The notes: generated by a model not told the origin, from the sequence alone. DNA of 53,768 bases from Oceanobacillus alkalisoli (GCF_021556485.1 NZ_JAKGBW010000024.1:1-53768), one strand, 5' to 3'; counted from the stretch's first letter, positions 43,797 through 53,609 are shown. Translations and numbers: made by a program.

Positions 43797-45281
43797 CTAC
43801 TCCTTCAGCACAGAGTCAATATAGATTTGTGGGTCCATAATTTGCTCCGCTACCTCTAATGAATATTGGAACATCGGCTCAGCAGCTAGTCCAAGGATGA
43901 TTGTTAATGCGACAAGCGGTGCGATTGGTGCAAGTAATTTACCAATCTTGATTTTCGCTTGCTCTTCGGTATGTTTCTGTTTACCCCAAAACGCGTAACC
44001 AAAGATTTTCATCATCGAGAAGAGGGTTAGTAAACCAACTAATAAAGCTACTCCGGCAATTACATACTGTCCTTCCTGGAAACCAGCAAGTATAATCGGA
44101 AACTTACTGAAGAACCCACTAAACGGCGGGATCCCGGCAAGGGAAATAGCACTGATAAAGAAGAGCCAAGCGAGCCATGGATGGGTTTTAAGCAATCCAC
44201 CCATTTGCTTTAAATCACTTACGCCAGTTACACGCTTAGCCGCTCCTTCAAACAGGAAGAGCGCTGTTTTAACAATCATATGGTGCGCTATGTAATATAT
44301 CGCTCCCGCAACAGCAAGCGGAGTAAAAATCCCAAGCCCCATCACCATGTAACCGACCTGGCTGATGATGTGATAGGATAAGATTCGCTTAAAATCGAAC
44401 TGCGAGACGGCTCCAAGTACCCCTAACAACATTGTAAACCCAGCCGCAACGGTAATAATAATTTTATGCGTAAACCCAGCATCATGGTAAAAAATTAACG
44501 TAAACACGCGGATAGTTGCATATATTCCAACCTTTGTCAGCAACCCACCGAATAATGCTGCAATTGCTGCAGGCGGTCCGAAGTAGGATTTCGGTAACCA
44601 GAAATAAAGCGGGAACAAGGCCCCTTTCGTTGCAAATACAATAAAGAGCATCATCGCAATCGTATTGATCACCCCTGTCTGCTCAAGCTCAGCAATTCGT
44701 TCAGACAGATGCGCCATGTTTAGTGTCCCTGTCACCGAATAAAGCCAAGCAATCGCAACAACAAATAATGCAGAGGAGAACACATTGATGATTACGTATT
44801 TAAACGACTCACGGAGCTGGTATTTTGTACCACCATGGACAATCAGCCCGTAAGAAGCGAGTAACAACACTTCGAAAAAGACAAACAGGTTGAAAATATC
44901 CCCGGTTAAAAATGCACCGTTCACTCCAACAAGCAGAAAGAAGTAAAATGGATAAAAATAAAATCTTTCCCTTTTCGGTGTAATTGTTTTAAAAGCAAAG
45001 AATAGACAAGCTGTAGCAATAATAGCCGTCAACAATAGCATCAGAGTCGCAAACATATCAGCGACAAGCACAATTCCAAAAGGTGCTGACCAATTCCCTG
45101 CTTCAAGCACGATGATACCATCCATATAAACAAGAACCGTTAAATAGATAGTAAAAAGGAGGAGTGCAATAGATGTTAGTCCACTAATTACACGTTGGAG
45201 TTTGTGATGCTTAGCAAATATGAGTAGTATCGCCCCGATAATAAACGGAATGATGATCGGGAGTATAATTATATTATTCAT
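43797..45281 (-). CDS. mrpD: Na+/H+ antiporter subunit MrpD, 494 aa
   Basis: Homologue of complex I subunits NuoM/NuoN with about 14 helices. Visible: FFEVLLLASYGLIVHGG with the functional Glu, KGALFPLYFWLPKSYFGPPA, and HHMIVKTALFLFEGAAKR. Takes part in proton or sodium translocation together with MrpA. Overlaps mrpC by 8 bases. Confidence 0.94.
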   Translation of the reverse strand: MNNIIILPIIIPFIIGAILLIFAKHHKLQRVISGLTSIALLLFTIYLTVLVYMDGIIVLEAGNWSAPFGIVLVADMFATLMLLLTAIIATACLFFAFKTITPKRERFYFYPFYFFLLVGVNGAFLTGDIFNLFVFFEVLLLASYGLIVHGGTKYQLRESFKYVIINVFSSALFVVAIAWLYSVTGTLNMAHLSERIAELEQTGVINTIAMMLFIVFATKGALFPLYFWLPKSYFGPPAAIAALFGGLLTKVGIYATIRVFTLIFYHDAGFTHKIIITVAAGFTMLLGVLGAVSQFDFKRILSYHIISQVGYMVMGLGIFTPLAVAGAIYYIAHHMIVKTALFLFEGAAKRVTGVSDLKQMGGLLKTHPWLAWLFFISAISLAGIPPFSGFFSKFPIILAGFQEGQYVIAGVALLVGLLTLFSMMKIFGYAFWGKQKHTEEQAKIKIGKLLAPIAPLVALTIILGLAAEPMFQYSLEVAEQIMDPQIYIDSVLKE

Positions 45282-45612
45282 CAGCAGAACCCCTTAATTG
45301 ATCTAGATCTTCAGTTTTATGTTCTTTATATGTTCGGTATCCCAAGACAAGCAACATCGATGTCACCCCGAATGAAATGACAATCGCTGTCAACACAAGC
45401 GCTTGCGGCAAAGGGTCCGTAAAATTCTCCTCTCCAATATTTAAGATTGGCGGTGCACCCCGTTGCAATTCAGACATTGTAATCAAGAGTAGATGCACAC
45501 CATGTGATATTGTCAATGTACCAAGGATGACCCGTATTAAATTTCTCGATAGCAATAAATAAACACTTACTGTAAAAACAATTCCAATAACGATTGACAT
45601 TACGATTTCCAT
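45274..45612 (-). CDS. mrpC: Na+/H+ antiporter subunit MrpC, 112 aa
   Basis: NuoK-like three-helix subunit; GTLTISHGVHLLLI and DPLPQALVLTAIVISFG are typical. The ATG overlaps the mrpB stop, and the gene overlaps mrpD. Confidence 0.93.
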   Translation of the reverse strand: MEIVMSIVIGIVFTVSVYLLLSRNLIRVILGTLTISHGVHLLLITMSELQRGAPPILNIGEENFTDPLPQALVLTAIVISFGVTSMLLVLGYRTYKEHKTEDLDQLRGSADE

Positions 45613-46046
45613 TATTCATCATCCCCCGCAATCACTAAAATAATTGACATCGCTGCTCCGACTACAACGAGGTATACTCCTAAGTCAAAGGATAATGCGG
45701 TTGTCAATTCCACTTCACCGAAGAATGGAATATGAAAATAATCAAAGAACTGGGTGAGAAATGGATAATCGAATAACATACTTGCAATACCAGTTCCTAC
45801 CCCAAATAACAAACCGATCCCGATAAGAATCGTGAAATCAAATGGAATTACTTTTTTCATAATTTTTTTATCAAAGGCAAGATACAAAATTAAAAATGCA
45901 CTTGCCGTCATTAAACCACCAATAAATCCTCCACCCGGGGAGTTATGCCCCGCAAAAAAAAGATAAAAAGAAAAAGCAAAGACGATAATAGTAATATATC
46001 GCATGGCTGTTTGGAGCATCATATTGTTTGCCGGGCTTTTCCTCAT
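45612..46046 (-). CDS. mrpB: Na+/H+ antiporter subunit MrpB, 144 aa
   Basis: Four-helix subunit with the conserved FAGHNSPGGGFIGGLM motif of MrpB/MnhB. Its ATG overlaps the mrpA stop. Confidence 0.93.
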   Translation of the reverse strand: MRKSPANNMMLQTAMRYITIIVFAFSFYLFFAGHNSPGGGFIGGLMTASAFLILYLAFDKKIMKKVIPFDFTILIGIGLLFGVGTGIASMLFDYPFLTQFFDYFHIPFFGEVELTTALSFDLGVYLVVVGAAMSIILVIAGDDE

Positions 46047-48460
46047 ACGTCTTCACCTTCCTTTAATCTGAGTTTAATAAATGAGATGACCCCGAGTGCG
46101 GCAATAGCCAGCACGAGAATCTCAAGCATTGTATCCAATCCACGAAAGTCAACAAGAATAACGTTAACAATGTTGTAACCACCTGCAAGTACTTTCGAGT
46201 TTTCAATAAAGTATTCTCGAATCGACGAAAATCCAGTTTCACTACCAAATGCAAAGGCACTAATGGACACTAAGGTAATCATTGCACCAACAGATATCGA
46301 TACAATCAGATTAACGATTTTCGTAGAGGATTTTATTTTTTCTTTCTTCAGTTTAGGTAAATGAACAAAGACGAGCATGAATAAAATAACGGACACCGTT
46401 TCAATGAGCAATTGGGTGAGTGCCAAATCAGGTGCACGGAATATCGTGAACATAATGGCGACAAGATAACCTGCCGCACCTGTTACAATGATTGCTGTCA
46501 TCCGATTATTGATGAACGGGACAGCGACAATCGATGCAACGAAAGCAATGAGGACAAGCCACATATATGGTTCGACCGGTGATAAATTATCCGTACTCAG
46601 CATAAATCCATCGTACTTGAACATCGTATAAAAAATGAGCAGCACCATAAACACACACATATAAACAAAGTAATCCCGTAATCTACCGGTTATTTGCGCT
46701 CTTGTAATCACTTGCGAACCTTTAATCAGACCATCATAACCTTGGTCATAGACATAGTTGAAGATATCCTGCTCCGTCTGGTAAAAACCGAACTTAGACC
46801 ACTTGCTCATCGTACGGTACAGAAGAATCCCGATAAGAAATACACCAATCGTCATCCAGAGTTCCAAATTAAACCCGTGCCAATGCGTGATATATACTTC
46901 AAATCGTTCTCCTGCAGATAATATTCCTGGCAGGATGGATTGCATTGCCGGTTCAATAATGGAATATGCCAAGATATGCGGGAACAATCCGAATACAATA
47001 ACGAGTGTAATTAAAACAATTGGACTGATCAGCATGCCAAATGGTGCTTCACGTACTTTATTGACATTGAGCTTTTCCAATTGGAACTTGCCACGAAATG
47101 TTTTAAAAAATAGAATGGCACAATATAGAAACGTGAATATACTCGCAAACCAAGCAATGATCGGAAGGAACATCCCCCACGTATCCAAATTGAAAATTCC
47201 GTATTGGGAAGCTTGAACCATCCCTGTAAAAAACAATTCTTTCGACAAGAAACCGTTTAGCGGAGGAATTCCTGCCATCGCAGCAAGGCCGAACAAGGAA
47301 ATCGTTGCCGTAATCGGCATGAACGTCATCAACCCACCGAGTTTACGAATATCACGCGTTCCCGTTTGATGATCTACAATTCCTGCTGCCATAAATAAAC
47401 TTCCTTTAAAGGTTGCATGGTTTATTAAATGAAATACCGCAGCAAGAATCGCTGTCGTATAGAGCAGGTTATCACCATCATTAAAGTAATAAGCAGCCGA
47501 ACCAGCGCCAAGTAGACTCATAATCATTCCAAGCTGACTGACTGTGGAAAATGCCAAAATTGATTTCAAGTCTTTTTGCCGTACTGCTTGAACAGAGCCC
47601 CAAATCAATGTAGTAAGCCCTGCCAGTGTAATGATCCAGAACCATGTTGCCCCGCCACCGAAAATTGGAGTTACACGAGCAACGAGATAGATTCCCGCCT
47701 TAACCATTGTAGCTGAGTGCAAGTATGCACTGACTGGAGTTGGCGCCTCCATAGCATCGGGCAACCAGATGTGGAATGGAAACTGTGCTGATTTTGTAAA
47801 TGCACCAAGCAACACGAAGAGCATTGCTGGAATAAACAAGGAGCTTGCCGTGACAAGATCCACATTCGCGATAATTTCCCTAATACTGAACGTCCCAGTC
47901 ATCACATAAATGAGCGAGAATCCACCAAGCATGCTTAAGCCGCCGAAAACGGTAATAAACATCGACTTTTGTGCTCCATATACCGATTTCTCACGATGGA
48001 ACCAATAACTGATCAGGAGTGCGGAAGAGATGCTCGTAGCTTCCCAGAATACATAAAGAACAATCAGGTTATCGGATAAGACGACTCCAAGCATCGCACC
48101 CATAAATAAGAGAAGATAGACATAAAAGTTATTCAATTTCTCCTTTTTATCTGCTAAATAGTAAATCGAATATAAAACGACAAGCACACCTATACCGGTT
48201 ATCAATAAGGCAAACAAGAGGCTTAAACCATCCACATATAAGTCAAAGTTTATCCCGAGTGAGGGGACCCAAGGAACATGCTCCGTAACGGTACCCCCGT
48301 CCCTTGTTACCGGCAAATAGTTAAAATAATAAATAAAAAGTACGAGCGGCAGAATAAGAACGAACCAACCTGTATGTATTTTTCGGAAATACTTATATAA
48401 TAATGGAATAAATATTGCTAACAAAAAGGGAGAAATAGTAGCCCAATGTAAGAGTGTCAA
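46043..48460 (-). CDS. mrpA: Na+/H+ antiporter subunit MrpA, 805 aa
   Basis: The large NuoL-like subunit with an MrpB-like C-terminal extension. Motifs: VFWEATSISSALLISYW (functional Glu), SAQFPFHIWLPDAMEAPTPV, HLINHATFKGSLFMAAG and, near the end, RAPDLALTQLLIETVSVILF. Length is normal. The start is TTG 48460 with AAAGGAGG eight bases upstream. It is the first gene of mrpABCDEFG, which exchanges cytoplasmic Na+ for H+ and is typical of alkali- and salt-tolerant Bacillaceae. Confidence 0.95.
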   Translation of the reverse strand: MTLLHWATISPFLLAIFIPLLYKYFRKIHTGWFVLILPLVLFIYYFNYLPVTRDGGTVTEHVPWVPSLGINFDLYVDGLSLLFALLITGIGVLVVLYSIYYLADKKEKLNNFYVYLLLFMGAMLGVVLSDNLIVLYVFWEATSISSALLISYWFHREKSVYGAQKSMFITVFGGLSMLGGFSLIYVMTGTFSIREIIANVDLVTASSLFIPAMLFVLLGAFTKSAQFPFHIWLPDAMEAPTPVSAYLHSATMVKAGIYLVARVTPIFGGGATWFWIITLAGLTTLIWGSVQAVRQKDLKSILAFSTVSQLGMIMSLLGAGSAAYYFNDGDNLLYTTAILAAVFHLINHATFKGSLFMAAGIVDHQTGTRDIRKLGGLMTFMPITATISLFGLAAMAGIPPLNGFLSKELFFTGMVQASQYGIFNLDTWGMFLPIIAWFASIFTFLYCAILFFKTFRGKFQLEKLNVNKVREAPFGMLISPIVLITLVIVFGLFPHILAYSIIEPAMQSILPGILSAGERFEVYITHWHGFNLELWMTIGVFLIGILLYRTMSKWSKFGFYQTEQDIFNYVYDQGYDGLIKGSQVITRAQITGRLRDYFVYMCVFMVLLIFYTMFKYDGFMLSTDNLSPVEPYMWLVLIAFVASIVAVPFINNRMTAIIVTGAAGYLVAIMFTIFRAPDLALTQLLIETVSVILFMLVFVHLPKLKKEKIKSSTKIVNLIVSISVGAMITLVSISAFAFGSETGFSSIREYFIENSKVLAGGYNIVNVILVDFRGLDTMLEILVLAIAALGVISFIKLRLKEGEDV

Positions 48461-48844
48461 ATAAATTCCTCCTTTTCTCTAGAAAGCTTTAATAAGTTTT
48501 TATCTAGACACCGTATTCTAGTAATTCTAAGATATCGCACTATTCATTTGAGAACGTTCCCTTTAATCCGCTTACTCATACTATTATCCCTACTCACCCT
48601 TTCACCTATACCAAATAAAAAAAGAGCCTGAAAAAAGGCATAATTCGCCCTTTGTTGACAGACTCCTCCATGGTGGTGCACTTATCTACTTTTCGATTAT
48701 TAATAGTTTAACTTACTTTACCAAAAAAATAAAGGTTGAACCGTAAATTTATTCGAAAAACTTTTCTTCACACGCTAAACATATCTCTTTTTGTCGACTA
48801 GCAAAGTAAGATGAGTTTGTGCTATGACAGGCTTTGACAAAGTT
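48461..48844. other. Leader of the mrp operon and end of the allB remnant
   Basis: Contains AGCC (48625-28) and GGC (48637-39) with a T-rich flank on the minus strand, a weak terminator candidate for the decayed allB. The mrp promoter must also lie here; no clear boxes were identified. No gene is seen. Confidence 0.4.
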
Positions 48845-49822
48845 CTATTTTTGCTTTCCAGTAATCAATTCCCATACAGGTCTTTCGACTATGCCCAGCT
48901 CTATGTCATACACAACATTTCCGCGGACGATTGTTTTTGTAACACGGCAGCCAATTTTCCGCCCTTCATAGGCACTATGTTTGTTTTTATAATAAAGATT
49001 TTCACGTTCGACTACATATTCGCGGTTCGGATCGATTAAAATAATATCGGCATCCTTCGTAACAGCTAATGCACCCTTATTAGGTAATTGAAATCGTTTG
49101 GCCGGATTTGCAGCGATTTGTTTAGCAAATTCATGAACAGGCATGCCACGGTGTTTAACTGCCAAATCAAACATTAAATCAACACTGTTCTGTGCTCCGC
49201 TGATTCCGCCCCAGGCTTCAAAGATATTCCCTTCTTTCAGTTCTTCCGTACAAGGCGAGTGGTCAGAAGCAAGCCAGTCGATATTACCAGCCAACAGTTC
49301 ATCCCACAGCTTTTCTTGATCTCGAGTTCGTCTAAGCGGTGGTTGACACTTGCCCTTGGAACGATTTGCTCTACATCTTCTGCGGTAAGCGCAAAATAAT
49401 GCGGGCAGGATTCTACCGTCACGTCCATACCACTCTCACGCGCTTTTACAATTCGTTGGATTGCTTCAGAAGAACTGATATGGACAAAGTGAAGCTTACA
49501 GCCTGTCTCTTTTGCAAAAAGCAAAGCCCTTTGAACTGCTACCACTTCGGTAAATATCGGCCGGGAATCAACATAATCACCAGACTCGTCCTTCCTTCAC
49601 GAATCATTTCTACATAACTTGTTGTTCCACCGGCTGCAAGACATGAGTATCGACTATTCCCGGTAAAACAAATTGATTGCTAGCATCAATGATTTCTTCT
49701 GTTTCCTCTGTTATATCTTCTGCTATTACAGCAATGGAACCGTCTTTGATTCCGATGTCCACTTGATAAACACCGTCCGTCAATACGACATTTCCATTTT
49801 TAATTACGATATCTAGCGCCAT
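48845..49822 (-). pseudogene. allB: Allantoinase/hydantoinase gene, decayed
   Basis: Three open pieces of one cyclic amidohydrolase: 49822-49610 (start MALDIVIKNGNVVLTDGVYQ through LPGIVDTHV, the first metal-binding His), 49545-49237 (LHFVHISSSEAIQRIVKARE and VTVESCPHYFALTAEDVEQI) and 49294-48845 (DWLASDHSPCTEELKEGN to the end). After VDTHV about 120 residues, including the HxH and metal-Lys region, are missing, and at least two frame changes occur. So the product is dead. Carbamate kinase lies upstream, recalling allantoin use. Confidence 0.8.
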
Positions 49823-49930
49823 TGTCAGTGCTCCTCCTTTTGTTTCTTGGAAAAGCGAATGATACTCCCAAACGCGTGCTTGAGCTTTTGGTTTCCTCTA
49901 GCTTAAGCACGCAGGAGCTCTCTGAACTTC

Positions 49931-50020
49931 CCGCGCTTCCGGTTGATAAGTCAACATCGCCTCACTGCGTTCGGCGTGTTTCCTTTATCTTCCTGCACCG
50001 CGATCCAGTTCAGATGCTCC
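49931..50020 (-). repeat. Dispersed intergenic repeat, copy 2
   Basis: GGCGTGTTTCCTTTATC (49973-49989) is the reverse complement, with one change, of 42261-42277, and nearby CCGCGCTTCCGG and AAGTCAACATCGCC match the other motifs of copy 1. It fills the gap between allB and arcC. Confidence 0.5.
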
Positions 50021-50976
50021 TAAACACGTGCTTTCACTTTTGGTTTGATTTGTGTTCCTGTTTTGCCTTGCATGGCTTGGTCGGCTTGGTCGAGGGAACA
50101 GATGATGGCTCGTTGGCCGGTTTGGGCAAATTTGATTGCTGCTTCCATTTTTGGACCCATGCTGCCTGCTGAGAAATGGCCTTCACTTACATATTTATTC
50201 GCTTCTTCCAAAGTAACTTCAGTAAGTATCTCTTGTTCAGGTTTCCCGTAATTGATATATACATTATCTACATCGGTTAAAATCATAAACAGATCTGCAT
50301 TAATTTCTTCTGCTAACTTAAAGGCGCTGCGGTCTTTGTCAATTACAGCATCGATTCCTTCATACGTTCCATCGTCCTGTTTCACAACCGGAACACCGCC
50401 ACCACCGCTTGCAACGACGATTGTCCCCATCTCTGATAATTGTTGAATGGTGCTAGATCCGATAATCGACTTCGGTTCTGGTGAAGCTACGACTCGTCTC
50501 CAACCTCTTCCTGCATCCTCTTTTACCGTCCAGCCTTTGTCAGAAGCCAACTGTTTCGCCTCCTCTTCCGAATAAAAGACACCAATCGGTTTGGAAGGGT
50601 CCTCAAAGTCTGGATCAGCACTTGAAACTTCTGTCTGAGTAAGCATGACAGTGACCGGAGTTTCATTATTTAATTTCAGTAATTCATTTCTTAATGCCTG
50701 TTCAAGCATATAGCCGATGAATCCTTGAGATTCCGCGCTGCAAATAACTAATGGCATTGCCGGAACAACATGCTTCGCTTCTTCATTTTGCCTTAGAATG
50801 TTACCTACTTGGGGACCGTTTCCGTGCGTAACAACAACCGTATGGCCTTGATTAATAATCCTCGCAATAACTTCGGCACTTTTCTGGACATTTTCAAATT
50901 GTGTTTCATAAGTTGCTTCCTGCCCTGGTTGTAAGATTGCATTTCCACCTAATGCAATGACAATTCTTTCTCCCAT
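50020..50976 (-). CDS. arcC: Carbamate kinase, 318 aa
   Basis: Amino-acid-kinase-fold enzyme making ATP from carbamoyl phosphate and ADP. Visible: IVIALGGNAILQPGQ at the N-terminus, VTHGNGPQVGNIL, VASGGGGVPVV and DVDNVYINYG, then SAGSMGPKMEAAIKFAQTG. The start is ATG 50976 with AAAGGAGG upstream; an earlier in-frame ATG is unsupported. No arginine deiminase genes adjoin; with the broken allantoinase it may be left from a purine-degradation cluster. Confidence 0.93.
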   Translation of the reverse strand: MGERIVIALGGNAILQPGQEATYETQFENVQKSAEVIARIINQGHTVVVTHGNGPQVGNILRQNEEAKHVVPAMPLVICSAESQGFIGYMLEQALRNELLKLNNETPVTVMLTQTEVSSADPDFEDPSKPIGVFYSEEEAKQLASDKGWTVKEDAGRGWRRVVASPEPKSIIGSSTIQQLSEMGTIVVASGGGGVPVVKQDDGTYEGIDAVIDKDRSAFKLAEEINADLFMILTDVDNVYINYGKPEQEILTEVTLEEANKYVSEGHFSAGSMGPKMEAAIKFAQTGQRAIICSLDQADQAMQGKTGTQIKPKVKARV

Positions 50977-51317
50977 TATGTTTCCTCCTTTACGCCAAGA
51001 GACCAAGTAGGATACGAATTTATCTAACAAAATCCGAACTGTGACTCATTGACAACCAATTATTGATTCAACTTTTCACCCTGAGTTTGTTATCAGAGAA
51101 TTTTCCTTTATGATATAGAATATCATAAATTCCTTTAATGCTTAATCATTTTTTTGATTTTTTAGCTATTGACTGCTAACCAACAATGTGATAGTATTTT
51201 AAAAATATTTAAAATCATCCATTACTTTTTTTGAATCTTGGACCTATTTATTAGGCAGGATTCTTTCTGTTTTTTAAGAAGGTAAAAAGATGGGTGGCTA
51301 GAAAGGAAGTTTAAAAG
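50977..51317. other. Intergenic stretch with a sigma-A promoter
   Basis: Holds the arcC leader on the minus strand and a plus-strand promoter (51169-51197) for the small Cys protein. Short inverted TATGATAT/ATATCATA (around 51110-51126) is the only other structure seen. Confidence 0.5.
51169..51197 (+). promoter_or_regulatory. Sigma-A-type promoter of the 45-aa Cys protein
   Basis: TTGACT (51169-51174), a 17-base spacer and TAGTAT (51192-51197) match the consensus well. The leader to the ATG at 51318 is about 115 bases, long enough for RNA-level control. Confidence 0.6.
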
Positions 51318-51455
51318 ATGTGCAAAGATATCGGTAAACATATTCATATCATCCGGGAAGATGAACAGGTTCTCTATACGACAGCATGCCCGAAGTGTTT
51401 CGAACAATTATTAAAAAATCCGCAAGTTCTCGAACAACTAAAATCAAAATCATAA
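51318..51455 (+). CDS. Small Cys/His protein of unknown function, 45 aa
   Basis: The frame reads MCKDIGKHIHIIREDEQVLY then TTACPKCFEQLLKNPQVLEQ and LKSKS. It has a TACPKC motif plus Cys2 and His8/His10, enough for one metal site. The ribosome site GAAAGGAAG is nine bases upstream, a good promoter lies upstream and a strong terminator downstream, so it is probably a real gene. No family is recognised. Confidence 0.65.
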   Translation: MCKDIGKHIHIIREDEQVLYTTACPKCFEQLLKNPQVLEQLKSKS

Positions 51456-51491
51456 GGTGTGTGGAAAATGATATCCGATAATTGGATAAAG

Positions 51492-51524
51492 AAAGAGAGG
51501 TCAATCTGTAGGACCTCTCTTTTT
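51492..51524 (+). terminator. Strong terminator after the 45-aa gene
   Basis: AAAGAGAGGTC and GACCTCTCTTTT form an 11-bp stem with a 9-base loop, ending in T residues. It could also end the opposite gene at 51536. Confidence 0.85.
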
Positions 51525-51535
51525 AATGCTTTTAC

Positions 51536-52111
51536 TTAGTTGGTACTTGGCGTAATAATCTCTGTCCGGATGGCTGTTGCGTCTGTATACCGCTCAAGTA
51601 ATTTGCGATATTCCGCCAACCACTTTTCCAACTCTTCTTGTTCCAGGTGGAAAGCATAGATAACACTTAGGACTTCACGTTTCCCCTCCTGAATCATCGC
51701 CCGATTACTGTCGCTCGTTGGATTGCCAAATGCTCCTTCTTCATCAAATAATACGGGCAGGTTTTCAATATTAATGTCAAATTTACCAATCCCATCATAA
51801 CGTTCTCCAGCTGGTGCCGGACGTAATTCAATTTTCCCGCTTAGTGCCTGATTATCATAAGAACCAATAGAATAACCAGAGCGGATGGAAATTAAATTAT
51901 TGATTTCCACTACATTATTGATCTTATATAAGCCATTCCCCTTCACAATTCGTCGCAGCATCGCTTCTGATGCATTACGATACTGAGAAGGAGATTTCCC
52001 CAACGTTTTATAAGCTTCCCTCGTCTCCTGAATATGCGGAACTTGCGCGATTTCACTCAACTCATAGCGCAAGCCAGTCTCCTCCACCGTCTCATCAAAA
52101 TAATCGAGCAA
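51536..52111 (-). CDS. B3/B4 tRNA-binding-domain protein, about 191 aa, 5' end uncertain
   Basis: The sequence resembles the B3/B4 domain of the beta subunit of phenylalanyl-tRNA synthetase and its free-standing relatives (ETREAYKTLGKSPSQYRNAS, INNVVEINNLISIRSGYSIG, FDEEGAFGNPTSDSNRAMIQ). Such proteins are often about 220-230 residues. The only start here is a TTG without a good ribosome site, and the frame continues upstream into a REP-like repeat (GRRDGGGFDFWGDARLL), so the repeat may have replaced the 5' end. Function of free-standing members is thought to be editing-like; unproven. Confidence 0.65.
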   Translation of the reverse strand: MLDYFDETVEETGLRYELSEIAQVPHIQETREAYKTLGKSPSQYRNASEAMLRRIVKGNGLYKINNVVEINNLISIRSGYSIGSYDNQALSGKIELRPAPAGERYDGIGKFDINIENLPVLFDEEGAFGNPTSDSNRAMIQEGKREVLSVIYAFHLEQEELEKWLAEYRKLLERYTDATAIRTEIITPSTN

Positions 52112-52159
52112 CCGAGCATCACCCCAGAAATCAAAACCTCCACCATCTCGCCTCCCTTT

Positions 52160-52293
52160 GGGACAGAGGGTCAGAGTATTTGTCCCATTTTTCCTTCTAC
52201 TTCATATATTGCCATAACTTTGAGGATGGGGACAAGGGGGGCAGTGTAACTGTCCCACCTGAAACGGGACAAATGCCCTGACCCCTTGTCCCC
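52160..52293. repeat. REP-like palindromic repeat pair upstream of chrA
   Basis: GGGACAGAGGGTCAGAGTAT (52160-52179) with TGTCCC forms one half element. GGGGACAAGGGG (52228-52239) pairs with CCCCTTGTCCCC (52282-52293) to form a second, with imperfect inner pairing. Same family as 42561-42623 and 53610-53648. Confidence 0.6.
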
Positions 52294-52331
52294 GCCAATG
52301 TTAAGTTTGAATTAATTTTCAGCTGGTTCCG

Positions 52332-52360
52332 TTGTTAGGAATGGATTGGCATGGTATAGT
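52332..52360 (+). promoter_or_regulatory. Promoter of chrA
   Basis: TTGTTA (52332-52337), a 17-base spacer and TATAGT (52355-52360) lie 38 bp upstream of the chrA ATG. Confidence 0.6.
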
Positions 52361-52398
52361 AATATTTCATTTTAGTATTTGCAGGTGGTGTTATTTGA

Positions 52399-53589
52399 AT
52401 GAATAATAGAGAATCAATATTTAAAATCTGGTTAGAAATTTTTCTTGTATCAAGCCGGCTTGGACTCACATCCTTTGGCGGCCCGGTTGCGCATCTAGGT
52501 TACTTCCATGAGGAATACATCCGCAGACGGAAATGGATGGATGAAAAAAGTTACGCGGATCTGGTTGCTCTTTGTCAGTTCCTTCCAGGCCCAGCGAGTA
52601 GTCAGGTTGGAATCGGAGTCGGCGTCTTGCGTGGAGGTTTTATCGGTGGAATCATATCTTTTCTAGGGTTTACACTGCCTTCTGTTGTCGCACTCATTGT
52701 GTTCGCCTCATTCTTGCATACTTTTGGGATAGAAGATGCTGGCTGGATTAATGGATTAAAAATTGTAGCCGTTGTTGTCGTAACGCACGCCATTTTAGGA
52801 ATGGCAAAAAACTTTACTCCAGATATACAGACAAAAGTAATCGCCTTGTTCGCTTTAATTCTGACATTACTTTTCCATTCCGCATATACGCAAATTGCTG
52901 CGATTATTATTGCTGGTCTCGTTGGCTTTATCATTTTCCGAAAAGAAAATACAGGAGAGAAAGAGACAAATATCAATTTCCCGATATCCAAAAGAATGGG
53001 AGCTATATGTTTAAGTTTATTTTTCGGTATTCTTTTCCTGCTTCCAGTTGTTCGTGGATTTACTTCAAATCAATGGGTCGAGCTATTTGATGGCTTCTAT
53101 CGCTCCGGTTCTCTTGTGTTTGGCGGCGGACATGTGGTATTACCACTTCTCGAGCAAGAGTTCGTTCCAACAGGCTGGCTTAGTGAACAGGATTTCCTTG
53201 CAGGGTACGGTGCGACACAAGCGGTTCCTGGGCCATTGTTCACATTCGCCGCTTATATTGGCACCGTTATTAGTGGATGGCAGGGTGGACTGTTTGCAAC
53301 ATTTGCGATTTTTTTGCCAGCCTTTCTGCTCATTCTCGGTGCGTTGCCATTTTGGAATTCACTCCGAAAAAATTCAAAAATAAAAGCGGCTTTAATTGGT
53401 GTGAATGCTTCTGTGGTAGGTATTCTCCTTTCCGCACTTTACAATCCGATTTGGACAAGCTCTGTTCATGAGCCAGTCGACTTTGCTCTTGTAGCCGTAT
53501 TATTCAGCATGCTGGCGTATTTCAAACTCCCACCCTGGATTGTCGTCCTCACCGGAGCAATTGGTGGATGGGCCATTAGTTTCCTTTAA
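52399..53589 (+). CDS. chrA: Chromate transporter ChrA (two-domain CHR family), 396 aa
   Basis: Membrane protein exporting chromate. Both CHR halves are present: TSFGGPVAHLGYFHEEYIRR with QFLPGPASSQVGIGVG in the first, and FGGGHVVLPLLEQEFVPTGW with GATQAVPGPLFTFAAYIG in the second. Length is normal for the long CHR type. The ribosome site AGGTGGTG is upstream of ATG. It lies outside the mobile element, flanked by REP-like repeats. Confidence 0.9.
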   Translation: MNNRESIFKIWLEIFLVSSRLGLTSFGGPVAHLGYFHEEYIRRRKWMDEKSYADLVALCQFLPGPASSQVGIGVGVLRGGFIGGIISFLGFTLPSVVALIVFASFLHTFGIEDAGWINGLKIVAVVVVTHAILGMAKNFTPDIQTKVIALFALILTLLFHSAYTQIAAIIIAGLVGFIIFRKENTGEKETNINFPISKRMGAICLSLFFGILFLLPVVRGFTSNQWVELFDGFYRSGSLVFGGGHVVLPLLEQEFVPTGWLSEQDFLAGYGATQAVPGPLFTFAAYIGTVISGWQGGLFATFAIFLPAFLLILGALPFWNSLRKNSKIKAALIGVNASVVGILLSALYNPIWTSSVHEPVDFALVAVLFSMLAYFKLPPWIVVLTGAIGGWAISFL

Positions 53590-53609
53590 GTCTTGTGCGA
53601 CAATGGGGT

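Noticed and set aside
42688-48460. mrp operon as cargo of the element
   Set aside because: It lies beyond the topB junction at 40333, after the complete 3' part of topB, so it belongs to the chromosome.
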